Assembly (NCBI GenBank): GCA_039545275.1
Contig: BCHS01000002.1
Span: 1,798,001-1,862,000 of the forward strand
DNA from: Pseudomicrostroma phylloplanum
Taxonomy: Eukaryota > Basidiomycota > Exobasidiomycetes > Microstromatales
Length of the DNA: 64,000 nt
Direction: 5' to 3'
Below the pieces are notes generated by a model. That model saw nothing but the letters and a program-made list of their open reading frames with translations, did not search any database and was not told where the DNA came from. Positions 20,879 through 30,186 of this stretch are shown here, piece by piece; the first letter of the stretch is position 1; every line of letters begins with the position of its first letter. The position numbers and the translations under genes are program-made.

Positions 20879-22568
20879 TGTGAAAGGGTATGTGCGCCTT
20901 GGCAGGGACGGCGGACGCAGGACAATGGTCTTGTTTGCTCTTTGCTACCACGTCCTCTCGGCCCGGTCCTTGTCTTTGGGCAGGGCAGACTGCAGAAGTG
21001 GCTGAGGCGTCCTGGTTTAAGCGGTGCTCGAGGAACCGTGCCTTAACGCGGCCAGGAACAGTGGCTGGCTTCGTTTGCTCCCGAGATGTCTCTGGGCGCA
21101 CCGCAATAGATGCCCGCAAAGCCTACGATGAGACGAAGCAGTGTAAAAGGTAAAAGAGCGGCTCTGGCAATGACAGAGAAGATCTGAGGTAATATCAGTA
21201 CTCTGCAAGGTAGTAGGAATATCGAGGAGGGAGGGAGGGAGGGGTAGGGGCCAGCCTGTAATCGAGATATGGGCAAAGGGATGATGGAGTTTCAGAAGGA
21301 GAGTAAGGGATCGAGGTAGTGAAGGTCCAGCGAAACCGCCGGCGTAAAGAAAAGGAGCTCGATCGCGGTTCAGGGTCGAGGCGGCGCACCCCGTCAGGCC
21401 GGGACGAAGGAACAATGTGAAGGTGGCCAGGCAAGCGGGCCCAAGGGTGTGGGGGGGGGGGGGATGCAAGGCAGACCAAGCAAGGAGCAGACAGGGCACA
21501 ATGGGACTTTGGTCGGGCGCCTGCCCTCCAAGGCTTCACTTCACTTCTCACCGCTCATGTTTGCTGCTTGCAACTCGGCGTCTCCGATGGCAGGGCGGTC
21601 AGGCGGAGCTGCACACCCACGATGCTGGTCCCTGGTCGACTCACCAACCCCGTCTGAGCCCTCGACGCGCCCCCGCCCCGCGTAAGACTCAAGGAACGGC
21701 GGCGGTCGGGGGGGTCGAGAGCACAAAGGGGGGGTCGAGCTGTGGACTCAAGCGTGCGACAGCACAAGGGGGAAAGCCAAAAAATCGGCCGGGACTCGCC
21801 CGCTGAGTGCCGGTACGCCTTGCTCTTTCCCCGCCTTTACGCCGGAGGACAGGGGGCCACTTACTGCCACGCCGGCGAAGATCCCAGGGTGGTGTCTGAG
21901 TACAACCAGCGCCTCGCTTGCGTGGCTGGCGCCTTGCTTGAGTGGCCAGGCGTGTAAATTGCCATATTCGGCCTGGCGGGGTTGCGGGCAGAAAAAGATT
22001 GGCAGCTGGGCTGAGAGGTGTGAACGAGGGGCTGTGGCGTACTCATGTGGCTTGCATTCACGCATAGATCACTCGTTGAATCTGAACCCTCGCCTGAAGC
22101 CTCTTTTCCCTCCTCCAATTCCGCGCAGCACACAAGCTACGCCCACCTAGAACATATCGACGTGTGTGTGGGGTGCATACAGAGGCAACCAGGCAATATA
22201 CTCACTGCAGACGTTGGCCAGACATCGGCATAGACATCGGCCAGGAGCGGCAGCGGGCTCTGCTCTTCCCTCTCGATCTCTGCTGTAGCGCTCCTCGTCC
22301 CCTCGCGTGTGCTGTGCAACTTGGACGTACCCGGCCCTTCCCGCGACGCGTTCAAACCACTTCGTATATATTTGCCGGCCTCGCTTGCACCGCCCGCTAT
22401 CGCCGTCAGCCTCTGCTGGAATCGGAACAAGCAGCCATAGTCAAGATAGAGAAGCGGGTATATTGTGCAATGAGACAGGTGCGCGGTGTGACTGACAAAG
22501 ACAAAGAGAGAGAGGGGGAACAAAGCGCGTCCACAGAAGCGCACAGAGCAGGTGCAGAGCTTTTCGCC
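20879..22568. other. Long apparently non-coding stretch upstream of the Ser-rich gene
   Basis: 1.69 kb upstream of the Ser-rich gene and downstream of the MDM1-like gene (both minus strand). It contains a 13-base G run, other G-rich strings around 21700-21730, and CT-rich stretches on the minus strand. Frames up to 160 codons occur on both strands, but they are low-complexity and I recognise none. A long 5' leader and promoter is the simplest reading. Confidence 0.5.
21451..21463 (+). repeat. Poly-G run (13 G)
   Basis: Thirteen consecutive G on the + strand (poly-C on the coding strand of the neighbouring gene's leader). It is also a spot where sequencing length errors are likely. Confidence 0.9.
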
Positions 22569-25500
22569 CTAGACCCCACCGCGACTCCGCGCCTCTGGAG
22601 GGAATAATTCTTCAACAAAGATGTCGAGAAAGGTATAGATGAGATGCCGATTCAAACGGCGATTCTGTGTGACGGTGTTGAACAACCGCCGTGCGCCCTT
22701 CCTGGCCTTCTCTCTCCCCACTAGAGAGGCCATCTGGGGAAGCAGCAGGTCAATCTTCGACCTTGCCCGCTGCTTCAGCGCCTCGCTCGCAGCTGGGGCT
22801 CGGGTGATCTTGGGACCTGCCTCCCGTAAGACGCCGCCGGGCCAGAGGCTATCTTGCACAGAGGTCAGCAGCCCCGCCAGGTAATCTTCCGAAGTCAGCT
22901 GTCGTAGGCGGGTCCGCACCTGGCGGTCAATGGTACCTCCCAGAACCTGTTGAACAACGACGGCAATCGCCGTTCTTCTCCATTCGTCTTGTCGCAGGTC
23001 CAAGAGCTCCACAAGCAGATCAACCAGGGGACCGGTAATCACACCGTTCCCTGGCTTGCTTGCTGATGCGGCCTCTTTAGCCTGAGCTTGGGTGACCGAC
23101 AGGCCGGGGATTGCATTCGTGATAGTCGCTTCGGCGCTCATCGACGATATGGCACCTGCCCCTGGACCTGCTGCTGACCCAGACAGATGATGGGACAGGA
23201 CATCCACAAGAGGAGTCGTACCGAAGAAGAGGTCGTCGACTCCGCGCAGTAAGTCTCGAACAAGAGCCTGACCCGGAAACGAGAGCTTGGACGCAGAGAG
23301 GGCAGAAGGAGCGCTGCCCGGATGAGATGGTATCATGATGAAGGGACCCTCTCGGAGGAAGCGTCTCAACACACCCTGCGAGCAGGCTTCCGAAGATGCC
23401 ACGACCCTCTGCAGATACTTCTCCAATCCGGTTCGGCGACTCTCCACAAACCCTGGAGTGAAGTTGAGGGCTACTAGTCTTTTACCCGGGAAGAGGGCAT
23501 CGAAGGCGGCATGCTGAGATAGATTCGCTGCCAGCAGGGCCGAGTGGAGCAGGTCGAATTCCGAGTATCGGCGATAGCATGTCCAGGTCGCCGCTTCCCC
23601 TTCGCCTCCTCGAGGCCGGATGCACACCAGGATATGATACACGTTGTAGGTCTTGCCATCCGCATCTGTCTTGACCGTCGACGTGGGAATCGTGATAGAG
23701 GTGCGGGCGGCTTCAAGGGCATAGCGCTCAACGTCTTTCAGATGTGCGCTGACTACCTCCAGCTCGCGCCTCACTGATGCAATGCTCTTCTCCACTAATT
23801 GTTGCTCTTTGAGAGCCTCGCCCATCAGCTCGTACTGGGTTGCTAACTTCGACAGAACTTCTAGCTGTGACGACAGCATCTGCTGCTTCTTCCGCAAACG
23901 ATCGGCCTCCTCCCCTTCCAAATCGACTGTGATTGTCTGCCCTATAGCGGCCGCCTTGTGGCGGTAATCTGCTTCATCCAGAGAGGGCACGCGATGCGTG
24001 GAGCTCATTGTACTCGCAGCAATCTGAGGAGCGGAAGCGCGCCGTGGCGTCAGGTCAGGCCTTGGGGGTTGCAGTGTCGAAGTGGCCGTCTGCCGGGGTG
24101 TGCCGGCGGCTCGTAGCTCCTGTACTGCTCGACTCGGCTCCAACGTCTGACTGGAGCTCAAAGTCGGTCTCTTTCCGCGATCGGCGGAGGGGGTATGGAC
24201 GAGGTCAGAGATCGTCTGCTGAAGGGCGTCAATCGTCTCTGAACGAACATATTGTTCATCTCGAGCGGATGACCGAGTACCCTCAGATGACAAAGCTACG
24301 GTCTGAACGTCCTGCTGATCGTCATCGAAGAGCGGGTCGCTGAACAGAGGAGAACGGCCATCAAGATGGGATAACATGCCGCTTTTACCGCCTAGTAGCT
24401 GTTGCAGATGCATATCTGCGGATTGATCACGAGCGGCAGCACCTGTGTGCTCCACCACCCCCGCTTTGTCGGCTTGGTCCTCATCGCTGTCCTCTCCGAA
24501 CAGATCTGCGTGTTTCGCGCGACGCTCCCCCAGAGATGCAGAGCGGGATTGGTCGGTCGACGTCGCTGACACTGCTTGAGAGGAACGAACAAAAGATGGC
24601 GACCGAGGTTGAGGCGCTACAGTCTCGAAAGGCGTCATGGCGCCCTCGTCATGGCTGGCGTTCTGCTGCTGTTCAGCGATGATCGCAGAGGCGAGTCGCC
24701 ACTGTTTGGATGCGCAGAACGCAGACCAGTCTTCCTCAAAGAGCTCTTCAAGCACTGCTTGGTGCGATTCCAGGATCGCCTGTCGCGCCTCCAATTCCGG
24801 TATCGAGTTGAGTCCATGTTGAAAAGACCGCAGCGTCTTGAGATACCTTGGGGATAGGAACGAAAAGATGGGGCGGTCGAGAGCTGAAGCGAAGCGAGCG
24901 GCGTCTTCTCTCGAAAGAGAACTCGCGGTCGCTACTCCTGGGAGCTCCAGAGGGACTTTCCAGGAGTCCACAGAGATGTGATACTGTATCAGAAAGCCTC
25001 TTCCTCGAATGTCAAGGAATTCTGAAAAGTACGAGGTTGCGATGGGATCATTGAGTACCTGCGAGAAGCTGACCTCCTTTGTGGGGCCGTTCGAACCGTT
25101 CCTCTTTGCGGAGGGATGTTCCACAGTGCTGAGAAGTAGTATCCGCTCGTCGAGAGCACCAATGGCTCGCCTCAACATCTCTGTTTTCTGATTGGATTCT
25201 GTATTGGCCGCGACACGGAGCTTGAGGCTGTTTCTGAGGGTTCGAGCTTCCACCAGGGAAGCAATCTGCCTGATCTGAGCAAGATAGCGCTCGAAAGCTA
25301 CGGATGGCGACTTTTTGGCCTGCTGAGGCTTACCAAAAGCCGCAGAAGAAGCCTTCGTCTGCTCCAGATCCACCGCCGTCCGGAGATTGCTGATCAGTCG
25401 CTCCTCTTCAAGCAATATCGTAGCTCTCCTGTCTACCAGCTCACTCCAGAAGTCAGGTTCGCTGATCCGATCTACAAGAGGTAGCAGGACTGTACATGCA

Positions 25501-26285
25501 ACGATTTCGCCGAGCGTGATGCGGAGCACTTTCGTAGAGAGCTCAGCAGCTGGCATTAGGCCTCCGATCATACGGTTCGAGAGTCGACGCATGTGTGAGA
25601 GTTCTGTTGGTCTTGTATCGGAAGAGAGAGAGTTGATAGCTGGGTGAAGCCGCCGGAAGTGGTTGTATCTGCTTGCCAGGAACAGGTCACTCTCGTAATC
25701 ATCTGAATCGATGTAGCCTCGCAGTTTCGTCTCTTGTAGCCTGATTGCCTCTAGGTGAGCCGTGAACTCTGACACCACTCTGCCATAGATATTGGCCGCG
25801 TCGAGGGTCTCTATCCTGCCACCCAGTCTGGCAAGGACGCGCTCGAGGAGCATTTGAACCTCTGCCTCGAAACAGTCATCTGGCTCTGCCTGATCCCCCA
25901 CGATTGGAGAGTGCCATCGTTTGACAAAGTCTCTGATGATCAATGGCACAAGCTTCTGCTGGGCTATGGCAAAGAGACTCGGAAGCTTGACCGGCGGAGC
26001 CCGGTAGCTTGTAGGTATCTGCTCTCTGAGACTGAGGTTGCTTGGTGGTCTAATGCGGTGGAAGGAGTGACTCTGACTTATGGCATCCAGGCGTAATACC
26101 GATAGCGGTATTAGTATGGCGACGACGGTTGCGACACTCAGTAGCCAGGTGGTGACGCCGCTGACAAGGGGGATTAGGCCCACCGCCAAGACGTAGCGCA
26201 CAATCGAAGGCGCGAGCGCGAGCAAAAGGAGGAGTGCCCATGCGGGACATCTTGCGAGGAAGGTGATGCCAGTCACGTCCGACAT
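22569..26285 (-). CDS. MDM1: Mdm1/SNX13-type sorting nexin (TM-PXA-RGS-PX-nexin C)
   Basis: 1238 aa, single exon, ATG at 26285. This family tethers ER to vacuole/lysosome and lipid droplets. Two N-terminal hydrophobic helices (WALLLLLALAPSIVRYVLA and VATVVAILIPLSVL) anchor it in the ER. A PXA domain follows (about 105-285, LFAIAQQKLVPLIIRDFVKR to GEIVACTVLLPLVDRI), then an RGS-like domain (about 405-530, VLNDPIATSYFSEFLDIRG), Ser-rich linkers, a coiled coil near 830, a PX domain (about 855-985, CYRRYSEFDLLHSALL and ESRRTGLEKYLQRVV) and a nexin C domain (about 1050-1210). The order matches SNX13/14/25 and yeast Mdm1. The coding frame reaches a GTG further up, but no earlier ATG. The gene is divergent from the hydrolase gene with 276 bp between. 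Confidence 0.92.
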   Translation of the reverse strand: MSDVTGITFLARCPAWALLLLLALAPSIVRYVLAVGLIPLVSGVTTWLLSVATVVAILIPLSVLRLDAISQSHSFHRIRPPSNLSLREQIPTSYRAPPVKLPSLFAIAQQKLVPLIIRDFVKRWHSPIVGDQAEPDDCFEAEVQMLLERVLARLGGRIETLDAANIYGRVVSEFTAHLEAIRLQETKLRGYIDSDDYESDLFLASRYNHFRRLHPAINSLSSDTRPTELSHMRRLSNRMIGGLMPAAELSTKVLRITLGEIVACTVLLPLVDRISEPDFWSELVDRRATILLEEERLISNLRTAVDLEQTKASSAAFGKPQQAKKSPSVAFERYLAQIRQIASLVEARTLRNSLKLRVAANTESNQKTEMLRRAIGALDERILLLSTVEHPSAKRNGSNGPTKEVSFSQVLNDPIATSYFSEFLDIRGRGFLIQYHISVDSWKVPLELPGVATASSLSREDAARFASALDRPIFSFLSPRYLKTLRSFQHGLNSIPELEARQAILESHQAVLEELFEEDWSAFCASKQWRLASAIIAEQQQNASHDEGAMTPFETVAPQPRSPSFVRSSQAVSATSTDQSRSASLGERRAKHADLFGEDSDEDQADKAGVVEHTGAAARDQSADMHLQQLLGGKSGMLSHLDGRSPLFSDPLFDDDQQDVQTVALSSEGTRSSARDEQYVRSETIDALQQTISDLVHTPSADRGKRPTLSSSQTLEPSRAVQELRAAGTPRQTATSTLQPPRPDLTPRRASAPQIAASTMSSTHRVPSLDEADYRHKAAAIGQTITVDLEGEEADRLRKKQQMLSSQLEVLSKLATQYELMGEALKEQQLVEKSIASVRRELEVVSAHLKDVERYALEAARTSITIPTSTVKTDADGKTYNVYHILVCIRPRGGEGEAATWTCYRRYSEFDLLHSALLAANLSQHAAFDALFPGKRLVALNFTPGFVESRRTGLEKYLQRVVASSEACSQGVLRRFLREGPFIMIPSHPGSAPSALSASKLSFPGQALVRDLLRGVDDLFFGTTPLVDVLSHHLSGSAAGPGAGAISSMSAEATITNAIPGLSVTQAQAKEAASASKPGNGVITGPLVDLLVELLDLRQDEWRRTAIAVVVQQVLGGTIDRQVRTRLRQLTSEDYLAGLLTSVQDSLWPGGVLREAGPKITRAPAASEALKQRARSKIDLLLPQMASLVGREKARKGARRLFNTVTQNRRLNRHLIYTFLDIFVEELFPPEARSRGGV

Positions 26286-26561
26286 GGCAGGGGTATATGA
26301 CGAGGCAGCCACCGTAGCATTGCGATGCGTAGGCGGTGCTTGGTACGGTATCGTGGAATGGTGTTGGAAGGGGGGAAGATGTGCTGCCCTTGTGGAGTGG
26401 AGCAGAGAGCTTTCAGGCGCATTCTAGACTAGACGCGGGAGTGGCATTGTCCGACACCCCCTCTAACTCTATCACCCATACCAATTCAGCGTCGCCTCAG
26501 CAGTCGTACGGACGTCAATTCGTATGCCCCTTGTGGCCTGGCTGTCATATCCAGCGCCGCA

Positions 26562-29500
26562 ATGAGGAATCCATTGTCCAAACAACCTGATGATGGCTCC
26601 CTCCGTGCGCCGACGCAGAGGCAGGGCAGCACTGGAACTGTAGACTCCTCGGGTCCACCTCCCTCAAACAACCGCAAGACCGGCGTGGCAGCATTGGCTT
26701 CCGACACTCGATCTTTCCTCACTCCAAGCTTTGCTTCGTCATCATATAGATCGCCCATACGCCCAGCAGCGTCTCCTAGCGCTACTTCGACCTTGTCCAC
26801 CTCGCCTGTTGCTCGGTCACCCTCAGCCCAGGGGCTTAGTGCTCACGGCGGAGCTGCCGCCCGTCTGAGAAGAGTGGCCAGCAACGCATCTTTCCAGGCT
26901 GTCAAGGGTAGTCAGGCAACATCAACGCCGACTCAGGACGAGATCGAGGAACCTGCAAAAGAGGCCGTATCTTCTGATGTCAAGACGGAAGCCGGTGTTC
27001 CGGAATCCGAGCAGTCCGGCAAAGGTGATGGTGCTTCAAACCTTGTCGTCCCCGAATTCGGGACAAAGCGTCCACTGCCGAACGGGCAGCAGCGTCCTTC
27101 TCAACCAAGTCGGTCGCCTTCGAGACGCAAGACGTGGTTCGGATGGACCGCTCCAGAACCGCAACCTGACGAGGCAAGCAGCGAGGCTCCTACAGAGGAT
27201 CTTGCTCCGGAATCTCGCCCCAGCGAGCCACCTCAAGTAACATCGAGTGAGCCTGTTCAGCCCGATTCAAATGGTGATCAAGGTTCTGCTCCCCAGCTCT
27301 CAGCCAAGCCGAACTCTACAGCAAGGGCCGACAAGGTAGGAGATAGGCAGGCATCATGGTCGATGTGGAGAGTCGCAACCGCCGAGCCGTTGCGCAAAAA
27401 GCAGGCGAACTCAGCAGAGCCCGTTTCTGAGGGCGCGAAAGAGCAGGAAGACACCACGAACAGCGCTCAAGGTGAAGATAAAAATGGCAGCAAAGTGGCA
27501 CAGGCTGCGGGAAAGATCGTATCTCAGGCTGCCTCGTCCCTTACCATCGGCAAGAAGGTTGATGAGCGGGCAACGGGCGTGTCCCCCGAAGACAGCCTAC
27601 ACGCCGATGACAGTACCACTTCTGCAGAACCAGAAGCCAGCAAAGGACAGCAATCGGGTCTCTGGTCTTACTGGCCTGGAAGCCGGTCTGCTGCTGCCGG
27701 TCAAGATCAGGCTCCTAAGAAGAAAGACTCCGCCTCGCAGAGCGGCACTCAGGGGCTGCAGCAGCACGAGGCATCGGCCAATGGTATTCCTGCCACTCCA
27801 ACCAACAAAGAGACGGACGCCGTTATTGGGAGCAACCAAGAGCAACCTTCGTCAGGCGTCGCGAAGACTGTCGTTGCTGCTCCGAACGGCTGGGCAAGCT
27901 GGCTGCCGTACGTCGGTCAGCCGTCTAGTAACGCGACTACGGCGCCTGCCAAAGATGCCTCCGGAGAAGCGCAGGAGGAGGTGAACAAGCCTTTGAGCCC
28001 AGCAGAAGAGGTGAAAAGAGCTGCCTTGGCTAGGCCAGATCCGTCTCCCCCTGCCTCTTCCTCCTCTTCTCTTGAGCCTTCATCTGCTGTCCTCAACACC
28101 GCTACGCGCAGCAGCTGGCTGGCTTACTTTGCTACTCGTTCAGCCCACCCGGCGTCTCGTATTGAAGGCGGCGAGCCCGAAGCGATGGAAGTGGACTTCG
28201 AAGAGATGGATGTAGATCCACCGGCAGCCGGCACCAAGGGAAAGGGTCGTAGTGTAGCTCCTACGAAGAAGACGCCGGCGACTGTACAGGGTGAGAAAGC
28301 CGCAAGCACTGCCTCAGTCCCTACATCCTCGACTGAGAAGGCGAAAGGACAGGGAGCTCCAAAGCCCGACCCGGCCCCTCCGACTGATCAGCCTACCACT
28401 CCACTCACGGAAGACAATGGCAAAGCCAAGGAGGTTGTCAAGAAGAGCTCAAAGCAGACCAAGAAGCAGGCGTCTTCCCGACCGTCAGTTCCCAATCTGG
28501 TTCTCCCATCGTTCGATGACACCTTTCGCACGCTTCCTCGCTCACTTGCACCTCCAGCTGGCGTGCTGAAGAGGACACTGAGCGCTATGAATGCTTGGCT
28601 TTCTAGTTCACCACCGGATGCTGCACGTCTGCGCACCGCTCCCAAGCTCGGCAAGAATATGCACAAGGATGAAGCAGGTCTTGCCCTGGCAGAACAGGCC
28701 GCGGTGAGGCTGCCTCGCACCTGGGACGTAGTCGGGCAAAAGTCCCGATCAGAGAAGCGCGGATGCCAGAAAGTCAACCGAGTAGTGGTGATTACGTGCC
28801 ATGGTTGGTTTGCGCAATCGAAGTTCTCGATGTTTATGGGCAGTCCGACTGGGACCAGTCAGAAGTTCGCACTGGAAATGAGGGCAGCAATCATGAGGCA
28901 CTTCCAGACGGTCGACGGCATGGAGCTGAATCCCGAAGCTATCACTCTAATCCCTTTGTCCGCTGATGGCACCGTGGAAGTGAGAACCGACGCATCCTTT
29001 GCTGCTCTCTTGAGTCGCAAAGAATGGGTCACTCATCTTGCAGCTGCGGATGCGATCTTCGTCGCTTGTCACAGTCAAGGCTGTGTTGTGGGCGCAAACC
29101 TGCTGGCTCGCTTGATCGAGCAGAGCTACATCCAGACCAGGAAGACTAGGATTGCCTTGCTGGCGATGTGCGGGATACATGAAGGGCCGTTCCAGCACAT
29201 CCAGTCAATGCTCGTCTCCTCTTACCTGACGTATTTCGAGACCGAAGCGGCTCAAGAATTGTTCGCCTTCCAGTCTTCCTCGTCACAAGTCTCAAAGAGA
29301 TACCAAGCGTCTATGCGGCTCATCCTCCAAGCTGGGGCTAAAGTCGTTCTCCTCGCTAGCACAGATGATCAGGTCGTCCCGTTGCACTCAGCTCTGTTCA
29401 CCTCCATCGATCATCCAAGCATACTTCGGGCTCTCTATATACACGGCAACACTTTTCCCAAGCTAGACTTTCTCACGAACGTTCTCGCCTTCTGTGTGCG

Positions 29501-29978
29501 GGTTCGGAATGCTGGCCTCTCCGATCATCAGCTGTTGGCGCTGCTGTCGGTCACGGTTGCTGGCTCCTTATACGGAGGAGCCGGTCACTCGCTGTGTTAC
29601 GATGAGCCCAAAGCTTATGATCTCGTGGTCCGGTATCTCTTCGAGACCACACACCCCCTCTCGGAGCCTACGACGCGCTCGGACGAGTCTCAACCTCCCA
29701 AGCTTGAGATTCAGCCCTTTGAAGCACCCTCGAGTCGTAGAGCTCAGCTGAGCAATCCTCATCTTCTTCCCTGGTCCTTGAGAGGACTTCTGGAGGATAG
29801 GGCGGTAAGAGCGACGTTCAGCGAGGAGATTCAGAAGCTCCATGACGACTTTGAAACCTGGCGGCCCCTGACTAAGACGCTGAAGGACGTACAGTATCGT
29901 CTGGAGCCCATGAGGAGCATCTCCCGGCCGAAAGTCGCTCCGCCGCCTTCCCCAACACCTTCCAACTCCAAGCTCTGA
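26562..29978 (+). CDS. Alpha/beta hydrolase with long disordered N-terminus (fungal YMC020W-like group, tentative)
   Basis: 1138 aa, no intron. The last 430 residues form an alpha/beta-hydrolase: VVVITCHGWFAQSKFSMFMG (oxyanion region), the nucleophile elbow ACHSQGCVVG with Ser about 838, the acid in STDDQVVPLHS (about 934) and the His in GGAGHSLC (about 1008). So the catalytic triad is complete; lipase or esterase activity is inferred. The first 700 residues are disordered, rich in Ser, Pro, Glu and Lys, and carry five short Trp-containing motifs (TWFGWTAP about 190, SWSMWRVA about 264, GLWSYWPG about 366, GWASWLPYVG about 443, SSWLAYFA about 516). I recall uncharacterised fungal hydrolases of this architecture, but the subgroup name is tentative. 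Substrate is unknown. Confidence 0.8.
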   Translation: MRNPLSKQPDDGSLRAPTQRQGSTGTVDSSGPPPSNNRKTGVAALASDTRSFLTPSFASSSYRSPIRPAASPSATSTLSTSPVARSPSAQGLSAHGGAAARLRRVASNASFQAVKGSQATSTPTQDEIEEPAKEAVSSDVKTEAGVPESEQSGKGDGASNLVVPEFGTKRPLPNGQQRPSQPSRSPSRRKTWFGWTAPEPQPDEASSEAPTEDLAPESRPSEPPQVTSSEPVQPDSNGDQGSAPQLSAKPNSTARADKVGDRQASWSMWRVATAEPLRKKQANSAEPVSEGAKEQEDTTNSAQGEDKNGSKVAQAAGKIVSQAASSLTIGKKVDERATGVSPEDSLHADDSTTSAEPEASKGQQSGLWSYWPGSRSAAAGQDQAPKKKDSASQSGTQGLQQHEASANGIPATPTNKETDAVIGSNQEQPSSGVAKTVVAAPNGWASWLPYVGQPSSNATTAPAKDASGEAQEEVNKPLSPAEEVKRAALARPDPSPPASSSSSLEPSSAVLNTATRSSWLAYFATRSAHPASRIEGGEPEAMEVDFEEMDVDPPAAGTKGKGRSVAPTKKTPATVQGEKAASTASVPTSSTEKAKGQGAPKPDPAPPTDQPTTPLTEDNGKAKEVVKKSSKQTKKQASSRPSVPNLVLPSFDDTFRTLPRSLAPPAGVLKRTLSAMNAWLSSSPPDAARLRTAPKLGKNMHKDEAGLALAEQAAVRLPRTWDVVGQKSRSEKRGCQKVNRVVVITCHGWFAQSKFSMFMGSPTGTSQKFALEMRAAIMRHFQTVDGMELNPEAITLIPLSADGTVEVRTDASFAALLSRKEWVTHLAAADAIFVACHSQGCVVGANLLARLIEQSYIQTRKTRIALLAMCGIHEGPFQHIQSMLVSSYLTYFETEAAQELFAFQSSSSQVSKRYQASMRLILQAGAKVVLLASTDDQVVPLHSALFTSIDHPSILRALYIHGNTFPKLDFLTNVLAFCVRVRNAGLSDHQLLALLSVTVAGSLYGGAGHSLCYDEPKAYDLVVRYLFETTHPLSEPTTRSDESQPPKLEIQPFEAPSSRRAQLSNPHLLPWSLRGLLEDRAVRATFSEEIQKLHDDFETWRPLTKTLKDVQYRLEPMRSISRPKVAPPPSPTPSNSKL

Positions 29979-30186
29979 AGTGCGGGAGGTTCCACCTTCC
30001 TTCTGATAGAGACCCATCAGCTGCCCTTGTATCTTTAAATTCTGTACACATGACTTGTCCATAATGTTCATTCTCCCATGCTTGCTTCCGTTCCGTTCAG
30101 TTTTGAGGCCAGGCGTGCATTGACCTTCTGCACGTCCGGATCTTCTCCCTGCACACCCTCGCTCGCTACCCCACACGTCATCTTCT

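Noticed and set aside
21017..21499. 160-codon minus-strand frame upstream of the Ser-rich gene
   Set aside because: Leu/Pro/Ser-rich translation of a CT-rich leader, crossing the homopolymer run; no recognised motif.
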